Shown here: positions 36,344 to 44,301 of the stretch, one piece after another
Layout: each line of letters starts with the position of its first letter
Numbering within the stretch: the stretch's first letter is position 1
Assembly: GCF_040819555.1 (NCBI RefSeq)
Contig: NZ_CP161920.1
Coordinates: 3,533,001 to 3,597,000 of the forward strand
From: Nitratireductor sp. GISD-1A_MAKvit
GTDB lineage: Bacteria > Pseudomonadota > Alphaproteobacteria > Rhizobiales > Rhizobiaceae
Length of the DNA stretch: 64,000 bases
Direction of reading: 5' to 3'
Notes under the pieces: model-generated
Told to the model about the DNA's origin: nothing
The model's input: only the letters and a program-made list of their open reading frames with translations
Database searches by the model: none
Position numbers and translations under genes: made by a program

Positions 36344-37296
36344 ACCGGGCCATCGAAATCGCGAAGAACCCGCTTCTGATCGCATTGGTGCTGATCACGG
36401 CACTGCTCTTCCTCGGCAACACGCTTTCACCAGGCTTCGCCTCGGGTGGGCAGATCCTGCGGCTGCTCATCGTTGCTGCCCTGCTCGGCATTGTCGCCGC
36501 CGGGCAGAACCTCGTCATTCTGGGTGGGCGCGAGGGCATCGATCTTTCCGTTGGCGGCGTGGTCTCCCTGTCTGCCATCGTGGCCGGCAATGTGATGAAC
36601 GGCATGGATGGCGGCATCCCGCTGGCCATTCTCGCCTGTGTTGCGACCGGCGCGCTCTTCGGCCTGTTCAACGGGCTCGGCGTCACGCTTCTGCGCATTC
36701 CGCCGCTGGTGATGACGCTCGGCATGCTGGGTGTTCTTCAGGGGCTGCTCGTTGTCATCCGGCAGGGCATCCCTTCGGGCCGTGCCGCCCCTGCCCTTTC
36801 GGAATTCGTGACAAAACCCTTTCTGCTGGGCCTGCCCGGCATTATCTGGCTGTGGATCGGCGTCGGCCTTCTGATGGCCTTCATTCTGCATCGCACCGTA
36901 TTCGGCCAGCGCATCTATGCGATCGGCTCCAACGAGCAGGCCGCCTTCATGGCCGGCGTGCCGGTGCGGCGCATGCGCATTGCGCTCTTCATGCTCTCGG
37001 GCGTTTTTGCCGCCATTGCCGGGCTCTGCCTGCTTGGCTATTCGGGCTCCTCTTTTGCCAATGTGGGGGAGCAATACATGTTGCCTTCGATCATTGCCGT
37101 GGTGTTTGGCGGCACGCCGCTTTCAGGCGGCAAGGGCGGCTATACCGGCACCATGGCGGGCGCGGTTCTGCTGGTGGTTCTGCAAAGCATCCTGACCACG
37201 ATCAACATCGATGAATCGGGCCGGCAGATGGTGTTCGGCGCAACGCTTCTGGTGCTCATGCTGTTCTACGGCCGCGGGCGGGGGCTGCGCGCATGA
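36340..37296 (+). CDS. Sugar-type ABC transporter permease (RbsC-like) 2
   Basis: This 318-residue inner-membrane permease has VILGGREGIDLSVGGVVSL and FGGTPLSGGKGGYTGTMAGA as the two family motifs. It overlaps both neighbours by 4 bp (ATGA), so the whole operon is translationally coupled. Two different RbsC-like permeases in one operon indicate a heterodimeric channel. Confidence 0.92.
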   Translation: MNRAIEIAKNPLLIALVLITALLFLGNTLSPGFASGGQILRLLIVAALLGIVAAGQNLVILGGREGIDLSVGGVVSLSAIVAGNVMNGMDGGIPLAILACVATGALFGLFNGLGVTLLRIPPLVMTLGMLGVLQGLLVVIRQGIPSGRAAPALSEFVTKPFLLGLPGIIWLWIGVGLLMAFILHRTVFGQRIYAIGSNEQAAFMAGVPVRRMRIALFMLSGVFAAIAGLCLLGYSGSSFANVGEQYMLPSIIAVVFGGTPLSGGKGGYTGTMAGAVLLVVLQSILTTINIDESGRQMVFGATLLVLMLFYGRGRGLRA

Positions 37297-38312
37297 ACCG
37301 GCGGCCCAAGATCAAGGATATTGCGGACGTGCTGGGCGTTTCTCCGGCCACCGTGTCTCGTGCACTGAGCGGCAGTGATCTCGTCACGGACGAGACGCGT
37401 GCACGCGTGCGCAAGACGGCCGATGCGCTGAACTATCGCCCCAATGCCAGTGCGCGCAGCCTGCGCACCGCGCGCTCCATGGCGGTGCTGATGGTGGTGC
37501 GCGATGTGGGCAACCCGTTCTATCTCGACATTCTGAAGAGCGTCGAAGCGACGGCGCGCGCCGCCGGCTATTCCGTGCTGATGGGCAATACGGAGAACGA
37601 CCCCGAACGCGAGATCGAATATTTCGACATGCTGCGCGATGGCCATGCCGACGGCATGATCCTGATGACGGGGAAATTGCCGGAAGAGGATGGCGCGCGC
37701 AACAGACTGCCCCCCAACGCGCCCATCGTGGTGGCGCTGGAAACCATCGAGGGCTCTGGCTTCCCGCATGTGCAGATCGACAATGTCGCAGCCGCCTGCG
37801 AGGCGGTGGAACACCTGATCGAACTTGGGCACAGGCGCATTGCCCATATTTCCGGTCCCGTGCCGGAAGTCATGAGCCTTCGCCGCCAGGAGGGCTACCG
37901 CCGCGCCATGCGCAAAGCCGGGCTTGCCGTACCGGAGGGCTATGAACAGCGCGGCGATTATCTTCTTCACGGTGGCGCGCGCGCCTGCGAGGCGCTTTTT
38001 AAGCTTCCCGAGCCGCCAACAGCCATCTTCGTGTCCAATGACGAAATGGCCTTCGGCGCCATTCACCATCTGCGTGAAACGGGACGTGACGTGCCGGGCG
38101 ACGTTTCTGTCGTGGGGTTCGACGATCTCTATCTGAGCGAGGCTTTCTATCCGCCGCTCACCACTGTCAGCCAGCCGCGCATCGACATCGGGCGGCAGGC
38201 GATGAGCATTCTTCTCAAAATGCTTTCCGGGACGAATGTGCCCACACAACCGGTGGTCCTGCCCGCCACGCTGCGCGTGCGCGGCACCACCGCACCACCC
38301 AAATCAGCCTGA
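37293..38312 (+). CDS. LacI-family transcriptional regulator
   Basis: This 339-residue repressor is encoded inside the operon it probably controls. The N-terminal helix-turn-helix is KIKDIADVLGVSPATVSRALSG, with the hinge helix RPNASARSLRT near residue 50, then a sugar-binding domain: LMVVRDVGNPFYLDILKSV, and C-terminal VPGDVSVVGFDDLYLSEAF. It overlaps the upstream permease by 4 bp. The candidate operators are at 32613 and 32634. Confidence 0.93.
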   Translation: MNRRPKIKDIADVLGVSPATVSRALSGSDLVTDETRARVRKTADALNYRPNASARSLRTARSMAVLMVVRDVGNPFYLDILKSVEATARAAGYSVLMGNTENDPEREIEYFDMLRDGHADGMILMTGKLPEEDGARNRLPPNAPIVVALETIEGSGFPHVQIDNVAAACEAVEHLIELGHRRIAHISGPVPEVMSLRRQEGYRRAMRKAGLAVPEGYEQRGDYLLHGGARACEALFKLPEPPTAIFVSNDEMAFGAIHHLRETGRDVPGDVSVVGFDDLYLSEAFYPPLTTVSQPRIDIGRQAMSILLKMLSGTNVPTQPVVLPATLRVRGTTAPPKSA

Positions 38313-38325
38313 AAGGAAAACAACC

Positions 38326-39564
38326 ATGTCCGCACAGCCCAGAAAACGCCTGCGCATCGGCCTTGTCGGCACGGGCTTCATCGCCGAATTTCACCTGCGC
38401 TCCATGGTGGCCGTGCGCCATGTGGACGTGACCGCCGTCTATAGCCGCAAGGCGGAAAACCGCGAACGCATCGTCAAGCTGGTGGCCGAACTGGGCCTCG
38501 GCGACTGCAAGAGCCATGACAGCCTGGTGTCTATGGTGCAGGCAGACGACGTGGACGCGATCTGGATCCTCTCGCCCAACGACACGCGCGTGGACACCAT
38601 GCGCACCATCCATGACGAAGTGGTGGCCGGACGCAGCAAGGTGTTTGCCGTGGCCTGCGAGAAGCCGCTTGCGCGGACGGTGGCCGATGCACGCGAGATG
38701 CTCAGGCTTGCCGAAGCCGCCAAACTGAACCATGGCTATCTGGAAAATCAGGTCTTTGCCACGCCCGTTCTGCGCGGCAAGGAGATCATCTGGCGCCGCG
38801 CCGCTTCCACCACCGGCCGCCCTTACCTCGCACGCGCGGCGGAAGAGCATTCCGGCCCGCACGAGCCCTGGTTCTGGCAGGGCGACAAGCAGGGCGGCGG
38901 CGTGTTGCTCGACATGATGTGCCACAGCGTCGAGGTGGCACGCCATCTCCTGACAGAGCCAGGCAAAAAGCGCGACTCGCTGAAACTCAAGGCCGTGCAG
39001 GGCAATGTGGCCAATCTGAAATGGACCCGCCCGCGCTATGTGGAGGACCTCAAGAAGCGGTTCGGTCCCGAAGTGGACTATGCAAACCGCCCCTCGGAAG
39101 ATTTTGCGCGCGGCAATGTGATGCTGGAAGACGAGGACGGCAACGAGCTGATGATCGAGGCAAGCACCTCCTGGGCCTATGTAGGAGCGGGCCTGCGCAT
39201 CCAACTTGAGCTGCTTGGGCCGGAGTATGCGATGGAGTTCAACTCGCTGGGAACCGGCCTCAAGATCTTCATGTCGCGTGAGGTGACCGGTGATGAAGGC
39301 GAGGATCTCGTTGAAAAGCAGAACGCCGAGCAGGGCCTGATGCCGGTGCTGGAAGATGAAGCCGGGGTCTATGGCTACACGGATGAGAACCGGCATATGG
39401 TCGAGTGCTTCCGCAAGGGCGAAGAGCCGATCGAGACCTTTGCCGACGGTGTCGCGGTGATGGAAATCCTGATGGGCCTCTACCTCTCCTCGGAAACCGG
39501 AAACACGGTGCATTTCCCAAATACCGATCTGGAGAACTACGTGCCCGTGGTGGCGCGACGCTAG
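38326..39564 (+). CDS. Gfo/Idh/MocA-family NAD(P)-dependent oxidoreductase
   Basis: This 412-residue dehydrogenase has an N-terminal Rossmann fold (RIGLVGTGFIAEFHL) and the catalytic-region motif ACEKPLARTVADAREM with the conserved EKP Lys. The substrate domain contains GGGVLLDMMCHSVEVARHLL, with the His usually involved in catalysis. It is the last gene of the LacI operon and has the ribosome binding site GAAAGGAAAACAACC. It probably oxidises the imported sugar or cyclitol; the exact substrate cannot be read from the sequence. Confidence 0.9.
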   Translation: MSAQPRKRLRIGLVGTGFIAEFHLRSMVAVRHVDVTAVYSRKAENRERIVKLVAELGLGDCKSHDSLVSMVQADDVDAIWILSPNDTRVDTMRTIHDEVVAGRSKVFAVACEKPLARTVADAREMLRLAEAAKLNHGYLENQVFATPVLRGKEIIWRRAASTTGRPYLARAAEEHSGPHEPWFWQGDKQGGGVLLDMMCHSVEVARHLLTEPGKKRDSLKLKAVQGNVANLKWTRPRYVEDLKKRFGPEVDYANRPSEDFARGNVMLEDEDGNELMIEASTSWAYVGAGLRIQLELLGPEYAMEFNSLGTGLKIFMSREVTGDEGEDLVEKQNAEQGLMPVLEDEAGVYGYTDENRHMVECFRKGEEPIETFADGVAVMEILMGLYLSSETGNTVHFPNTDLENYVPVVARR

Positions 39565-39575
39565 AACTGTGCTTT

Positions 39576-39609
39576 GTTCGCCGGCTGGAAACGACACCAG
39601 CCGGTGAAC
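39576..39609. terminator. Strong hairpin between convergent genes
   Basis: GTTCGCCGGCTGG (39576-39588) pairs with CCAGCCGGTGAAC (39597-39609) over 13 bp with one G-T pair and an 8-nt loop. It sits between the oxidoreductase and AmpC-like genes that converge. No T-run follows on either strand, so it may stop transcription only partly or protect 3' ends. Confidence 0.5.
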
Positions 39610-39617
39610 AGGGGGGC

Positions 39618-40808
39618 CTAAGGCTGAGGATCCTGTCCCATTTCAAGAATTCGATAGGCCGCACCCAGGAGTTCAGCTTCCGGAATGGACTTGTTGACCA
39701 GCAGCGCAATACCGGTTCGCCTGATCGGCACGAAGGCCACATATGCCGTAAAACCGTCGGTCGCCCCAGCCTTGCTGAGCAGAACCTTTTCTCGCGGTGG
39801 AAATGGCGGGTTTAGTCGCACCGCCAGTTCATCCTCCCCTTTGGTTCGTATGGAGCTGCCTTCGGTCAATCGCTCAAGGCTCACCGGGTAGGCGTATTGC
39901 TCCCACATGAGGGTGCGGGTGAAGGGGCCGACCCGTGCGTACCCGGTCAACGCCATCTCGATTGCCTGTTGCATCTCCGGGTCGAGCAGCTCACGTGTGA
40001 GATGCGCTTCGACATAACGGATCAGCTCGCCTGCCGTGGTCTTTATGCCATTGGCGGCAAAGGTCTGAGGTGTCAGCCGTTGTCGCACGGGCTTGTCATC
40101 GACAGTGTAGCCCTGTGCGTAGCTCTCCTGTGCCCCGGCTGGCACTTCGAGAAACGTCTGCGCCAGCCCAAGCTGTGGCAGCAGGACACTGCGTATTGCG
40201 GCAGCATAAGGCATGTTGAACGCTTCGGACGTGACCCTGCCCAGAAGCAGGGCTCCCAGATCCGGATGGAGATGCGATGTGCCAGAAGAATGGCGCGCTT
40301 TCCATTCCGTGAGATCGGACATGAACGGATCCTGCGCCTTTCCCTTGTTGGAGAGGAACAGCTCGAACCTTCGGGCATGGGTGGCGATTTCAAAGACACT
40401 CACCCTGCCAAGCAGACTGTCCTTCATGGCAGGCAAACAGTCGCCTGCCTCATCGAAGAGAGAAAGCATTCCCCGCTGATGCGCATATGCAGCAAGCAGG
40501 CCTGAAAATGTCTCGCTGATCGCACCAATTTCAAACAGTGTATCGTTGGCCACGGGAGCGCCGGTCTGGCGCGAGGCCACCCCGAAATTGAAAACCTGAT
40601 GCTTGCCCTGAAACGTTATCGCAACCACCACGCCTGGTGCGCCATGGACGTCGATGAGCCTAAGGGCTTCGGTTTCGACGCGGTGATTGAGCGCTCCGGT
40701 GAATTCGCTTTCAGCGTCGATCGAAGCGAGGGTTTGCGGAACGGAAGAAACGGCGAAACCCAGACAAAAAATGCATCGGAGAAAAACACTACAGATATGA
40801 CGGAACAT
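39618..40808 (-). CDS. AmpC-like serine beta-lactamase homologue lacking catalytic residues
   Basis: This 396-residue protein has a signal-like N-terminus (about residues 1-28) and a clear class C beta-lactamase fold: LFEIG, GLLAAYAHQRGMLSLFDEAG, ATHARR, the LGLAQTFLEVPAGAQESYAQGY region, and GATDGFTAYVAFVP near the end. All active-site positions differ from AmpC. The S-x-x-K motif reads AISE (Ser to Ala, Lys to Glu), Y-x-N reads HPD, and KTG reads KAG. It should therefore not hydrolyse beta-lactams or act as a DD-peptidase by the usual mechanism. No frameshift is seen. No linked ampR gene is present; an upstream LysR-like ampR would normally be divergent. Confidence 0.85.
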   Translation of the reverse strand: MFRHICSVFLRCIFCLGFAVSSVPQTLASIDAESEFTGALNHRVETEALRLIDVHGAPGVVVAITFQGKHQVFNFGVASRQTGAPVANDTLFEIGAISETFSGLLAAYAHQRGMLSLFDEAGDCLPAMKDSLLGRVSVFEIATHARRFELFLSNKGKAQDPFMSDLTEWKARHSSGTSHLHPDLGALLLGRVTSEAFNMPYAAAIRSVLLPQLGLAQTFLEVPAGAQESYAQGYTVDDKPVRQRLTPQTFAANGIKTTAGELIRYVEAHLTRELLDPEMQQAIEMALTGYARVGPFTRTLMWEQYAYPVSLERLTEGSSIRTKGEDELAVRLNPPFPPREKVLLSKAGATDGFTAYVAFVPIRRTGIALLVNKSIPEAELLGAAYRILEMGQDPQP

Positions 40809-40991
40809 ATAATTATACTTTAAAAACAGTAATTTAAAATCCTTTCAAGCTGATACGTGAAATGGTTTGTCAATTCAATCCGGCCTGACGTGCAAGAATG
40901 CGTCTCCGGGGCGATTGAGCCAATCAGAACGTGGCACACCGCGGAGACGCTTGTCTGTCGGGCGACGAGATCAGAAATGGAGGCCCGACAC

Positions 40992-41297
40992 TCAGCAGTG
41001 GCCGATCATCCATTTCTTGCGTGGCGAAGGCGGGCCCTTTTTGCCGATATTGCACAGCGAGCAGCCGCAGCCGGCCAGATGCTCCTTCTTGACCACGCGC
41101 GGCTCGCTGCCGCTTTTTTCCGAGCGTGCAAGGGCGCGCCGAAGCGTGCCGTTCATCAGGCTCAGGCTCGGCGCGGCCACATCACGACTGCTCGGTGACT
41201 GGCAGCTCGGGCAGGCACACGCATTGCCTGCGTCAGCCATGGAGGTCCACTCGTCGAAAGGTCCGCAGTCTTCGCAAACATAGTTGTAAAGCGGCAT
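40992..41297 (-). CDS. fmdB: FmdB-family zinc ribbon protein
   Basis: This 101-residue protein starts at the ATG at 41297, which has GGAG 6 nt upstream. The FmdB N-terminus MPLYNYVCEDCG and ACPSCQS provide two CxxC pairs for zinc. The C-terminal part has a further CGCSLC. FmdB is the proposed regulator encoded in the amide operon of Methylophilus; its action is not proven. It is last in the fmdA-AmiS-fmdB operon. Confidence 0.88.
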   Translation of the reverse strand: MPLYNYVCEDCGPFDEWTSMADAGNACACPSCQSPSSRDVAAPSLSLMNGTLRRALARSEKSGSEPRVVKKEHLAGCGCSLCNIGKKGPPSPRKKWMIGHC

Positions 41298-41327
41298 ATT
41301 GGTCTCCGAAAAATTCAATCATTCATG

Positions 41328-41352
41328 GTGCGGCGGCCCGACGCCGCCGCAC
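41328..41352. terminator. Perfect 10-bp hairpin between the AmiS/UreI and fmdB genes
   Basis: GTGCGGCGGC (41328-41337) and GCCGCCGCAC (41343-41352) form a perfect stem with a 5-nt loop. On the coding strand the nearest T-run (GAATTTTTC) is about 14 nt later, so a partial terminator or mRNA-stabilising stem that lowers fmdB output is more likely than full termination. Confidence 0.5.
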
Positions 41353-41361
41353 GAAACAAGC

Positions 41362-41874
41362 TCAGAGTATTCCCTGAAGCAGCAGGAACCCCGGCAACCA
41401 GCCAGTGACAATGCCCGTGAGGAGCGTGACGACTGCAGTGGCCTGCAGGATCGGACGCTTCAGGGCAAGCAGCAGGAAATACATGAACCAGAGCACCGCC
41501 CAGATGGCCCAGTTCAGGCCGAGCCAGGTGTCGGTGAAACTCTGCGCGCCAGCCAGACCTTCAATTGCGATGGGCACGACGGTGATGGCCACGAACAGGC
41601 TGAACCAGCCGAGCCCGCGGCCATCGACGGCGACCACGCGGTTGTAGGCAACCCAGAGATAGGTGGTGGTGAACAGCAGGGTCAGCGCCGCCGACTTGAT
41701 CGACGCAGCGTCCGCCGCAGCCCCGAATGCCGACGCCAGTGCAACGCAAAGCGTGACGAAGCCGGACACCACATTGATGACGACAATTTCCCTGTCGTCG
41801 ATCTTTCCCATCAGCCACAGCCCGTTGAGAAACAGGACGGCGCCGACGTATAGCAAGGCAAATCCGAGCAGCAT
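41362..41874 (-). CDS. AmiS/UreI family amide or urea channel
   Basis: This 170-residue membrane protein has six hydrophobic segments, matching the AmiS/UreI family of short amide and urea channels: LLYVGAVLFLNGLWLMGKID at the N-terminus, LLFTTTYLWVAYNRV in the middle, and NWAIWAVLWFMYFLLLAL. Beside a formamidase it most likely lets formamide or acetamide enter. Its ribosome binding site GGGAGG sits in a small hairpin (41885-41899). Confidence 0.9.
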   Translation of the reverse strand: MLLGFALLYVGAVLFLNGLWLMGKIDDREIVVINVVSGFVTLCVALASAFGAAADAASIKSAALTLLFTTTYLWVAYNRVVAVDGRGLGWFSLFVAITVVPIAIEGLAGAQSFTDTWLGLNWAIWAVLWFMYFLLLALKRPILQATAVVTLLTGIVTGWLPGFLLLQGIL

Positions 41875-41884
41875 GGCAGCTCTT

Positions 41885-41899
41885 CCTCCCGAAAGGAGG
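41885..41899 (-). promoter_or_regulatory. Hairpin covering the AmiS/UreI gene ribosome binding site
   Basis: On the coding strand CCTCC pairs with GGAGG around a 5-nt loop, and that GGAGG is the ribosome binding site 10-15 nt before the start at 41874. Translation from fmdA running into this region would open it, giving coupled expression. Confidence 0.4.
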
Positions 41900-41902
41900 G
41901 TT

Positions 41903-41924
41903 CAGCCGGGTCCCACCCCGGCTG
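41903..41924. repeat. 8-bp hairpin in the fmdA-AmiS/UreI gap
   Basis: CAGCCGGG (41903-41910) and CCCGGCTG (41917-41924) pair perfectly around TCCCAC, 37 bp after the corrected fmdA stop. No T-run follows, so it is probably an mRNA stability stem. Confidence 0.4.
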
Positions 41925-41960
41925 TCCCACTCGTTTCTTTGAAAACGGCCTTTGCGGCCA

Positions 41961-43188
41961 TCAGCTCGTTCGCGCGACATCCACGCCGGAGACCTGTTTG
42001 GTCGGCCCGGTCGAGTTCGGATTGATGTCGAAGTCGAAGATCGCTGTCGGAATGGCCAGCGTGGCGCACACATTCGGTATGTCCACGATGCCGGCTATTC
42101 GCCCTTCCACCGGAGCCGTGCCGAGGATGCTGTAGGGCCTGTTCACCCGTGTAACCGAACTTCTTCAGATACTCGATCGCGTTGAGACAGGCCCGGCGAT
42201 AGGCCACATGCGCGTCCAGATAATACTGTTCGCCCGTGTGCTCATCGACCGAGATACCCTCGAAGATCAGGTAATCATCGAAATGCGGATCGATCGGGCT
42301 CGGCTTGAAGATCGGGTTGACGACACCGTATTTCGCCATGCCACCCTTGATGACATCGACGCTGATGTCGATCCAGCCGGCCATTTCGATGGCGCCGCAG
42401 AAGGTGATTTCGCCATCGCCCTGCGAGAAGTGGATGTCGCCCATGGAGAGGCCGCCACCCTTCACATAGACAGGGAAATAGACCTTGGAGCCGCGCGACA
42501 GGTTCTTGATGTCGCAGTTGCCGCCGTGTTCACGCGGTGGCACGGTGCGCCACGCTTCGGCGGCCGCCTTGCGTGCCGCATCACCCGACATCTGGCCCAT
42601 GAGCGCCGTGTCGGAATAAGGAAGCGCGGCCAGCGGCGGCACGCGGTCGGGATCCGTCGAGACCAGCTCTTCCTCACGGCGGTTCGCTTCGGCCAGAAGC
42701 GCATGATCGGGCAGACAGCCGATCAGACCCGGGTGAATGATGCCGGGATAGCGCACGCCCGGAATGTGGCGCGAGGTCGTGTAAATGCCCTGGAAATCCC
42801 AGCATGATTTGGTTGCGTTCGGATAATGCTCCGTCAGGAAGCCGCCGCCATTTTCTTTGGCGAACAGGCCGTTGAAGCCCCATTCGGATTCGGGCATTGC
42901 GCCGATGTCGAGAATGTCGACGACGAGCAGATCTCCTGGCTCTGCGCCCTCGAAACCGAACGGACCGCTCAGATAGTGAACGCGGGTCAGATCGACATCG
43001 CGCACGTCGTTGGCGCTGTCATTGTTGCCGATCTGTCCGCCGGTCCAGTCGTAGCACTCGACACGGAACACTTCACCGCGCTTGAAAGTCTCAACCATGG
43101 GAATGTCGGGATGCCAGCGATTGTGCGTCTTGATCGCCTGATCCTCTGGTGCCTTGTTGAGATCGACAGAAAACACTGTTTTAGGCAT
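41961..43188 (-). pseudogene. fmdA: Formamidase FmdA, C-terminal frameshift as read
   Basis: The enzyme hydrolyses formamide to formate and ammonia. The reading frame shows VDLNKAPEDQAIKTHNRWHPDIP at the start and YFPVYVKGGGLSMGDIHFSQGDGEITFCGAIE, the metal-linked acetamidase/formamidase motif. After FGYTGEQA (about residue 350) the frame shifts; the right continuation YSILGTAPVEGRIAGIVDIPN lies in another frame and ends at 41961. Removing one G at 42135-42137 restores 408 residues, the length of Methylophilus FmdA. As read, the ORF ends at 41902 with a nonsense tail. The start has GGAGGAGACCCA before it. The frameshift may be a sequencing artefact (see findings). Confidence 0.88.
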
Positions 43189-43563
43189 TGGGTCTCCTCC
43201 TCTTGAACGGCCAGTCGGAGGTTTCCATTTCGAGCCCCCGTCATTTTTGCGCCCGGCAACGAGATGCGACCGGACGAAACCGTGCCGGAGAAGATTAGGT
43301 TCGGTCTGTAACCCGATTGGCTCCGGAGAACGTAGGCTTTGTAATTTTTTGTAACCACCCGCGAAGCCATCCAGAAACCGTTCAGAGATGAACAACCAGA
43401 AATAAGAAATGATTTTCAGTTTGTTGTTCGAAGCTTCAACCAGGGCCACGATCATGGCAGGCGCTGAGATTTCCCTGGCACCGGGACGGTGCGGGTATTT
43501 TACGACGGGTTACCGACCGTTCCCGTCTCGACCAGCGCAACCGTTTGCGACTATCGTACGAGA
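43189..43563. other. Divergent control region between fmdA and the response regulator
   Basis: 375 bp. Three TGTAA half-sites (43307, 43340, 43350) lie on the fmdA side. The centre (43380-43430) is AT-rich. The right half leads to the response regulator gene; frames there stay open but show no protein-like pattern upstream of 43564. No additional gene is recognised. Confidence 0.45.
43307..43354. promoter_or_regulatory. Repeated TGTAA sites, candidate response-regulator binding site
   Basis: TTTGTAATTT and TTTGTAACCA are direct repeats with TGTAA at 43340 and 43350, exactly 10 bp apart, with a third TGTAACCC at 43307. OmpR-type regulators bind direct repeats spaced one helical turn. The gene for such a regulator starts at 43564 and fmdA diverges from here. 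Confidence 0.5.
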
Positions 43564-44301
43564 ATGGGGATCTTGGACGAAAAGCATCGCGTTCTTGTGG
43601 TCGATGATGATCAGCGTCTTCGGCGCTTTCTTCAGCGTTTCCTCACGAGCGAAGGATATGCCGTCGCGAGCGCCGAAGACGGCCGCGCGATGCGCCGGGC
43701 CATGGCGGACGAGGATTTCGATCTGGTCATTCTCGACCTTACCTTTCCCGCAGGAGAAGACGGTGTTTCGCTGGCGCGCTCCCTGCGCGCCCAGCACGAC
43801 CTGCCGCTGATCATGCTTTCAGGCAAGAACAACACGATCGACAAGGTGGTGTGCCTTGAACTGGGCGCTGACGACTACGTGACCAAACCGTTTGAGCCAC
43901 GTGAATTGCTGGCCCGCATCCGCACCGTCATGCGTCGTTTTGCAAGGCGCATCAGCGTGCCGGAGCCCCAGGAAAAAAGCCGGTCACCGGTGATGTGTTT
44001 TTCCGGATGGCAGCTTGACCCTTCACGCCATCATCTTGCCTCCCCACGAGGTGAATCGGTGCGGCTGACAAGCCAGGAGTTCCAGCTTCTGGCTGCATTG
44101 GTGGAGCGGCGCGGCCGGGTGCTTTCGCGCGAGCAGATCCTCGACATCGTCGCCAACCGCAACTGGACTCCCTATGATCGCAGCATCGACGTCATGATCG
44201 GCAAGATCCGACGCAAACTGCGCGACAATGCCCGTGACACACAATTCATCAAGACCATTCGCGGCGTCGGCTACATGTTTGCGCCTCAGTCCGAGGAATA
44301 G
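43564..44301 (+). CDS. OmpR-family response regulator
   Basis: This 245-residue protein has an N-terminal receiver domain (residues 8-125) with VLVVDDD, phosphoacceptor Asp58 in VILDLTFP, and K in YVTKPFEPRELL. A C-terminal winged helix follows: RLTSQEFQLLAALVERRGRVLSREQ, then GKIRRKLRD and IKTIRGVGYMF. Its 3' end overlaps the convergent hybrid kinase by 16 bp. It is the likely output of the two kinases downstream and may control fmdA. Confidence 0.93.
   Translation: MGILDEKHRVLVVDDDQRLRRFLQRFLTSEGYAVASAEDGRAMRRAMADEDFDLVILDLTFPAGEDGVSLARSLRAQHDLPLIMLSGKNNTIDKVVCLELGADDYVTKPFEPRELLARIRTVMRRFARRISVPEPQEKSRSPVMCFSGWQLDPSRHHLASPRGESVRLTSQEFQLLAALVERRGRVLSREQILDIVANRNWTPYDRSIDVMIGKIRRKLRDNARDTQFIKTIRGVGYMFAPQSEE

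Noticed and set aside
40812..40817. Perfect TATAAT as -10 of the AmpC-like gene
   Set aside because: It lies only 4 bp before the start codon, so transcription would begin inside the gene, and no later in-frame start was found.
42990..43455. N-terminal extension of FmdA to 517 residues
   Set aside because: The extra residues up to 43455 have no family similarity; the ATG at 43188 has a strong ribosome binding site and the conserved FmdA start.
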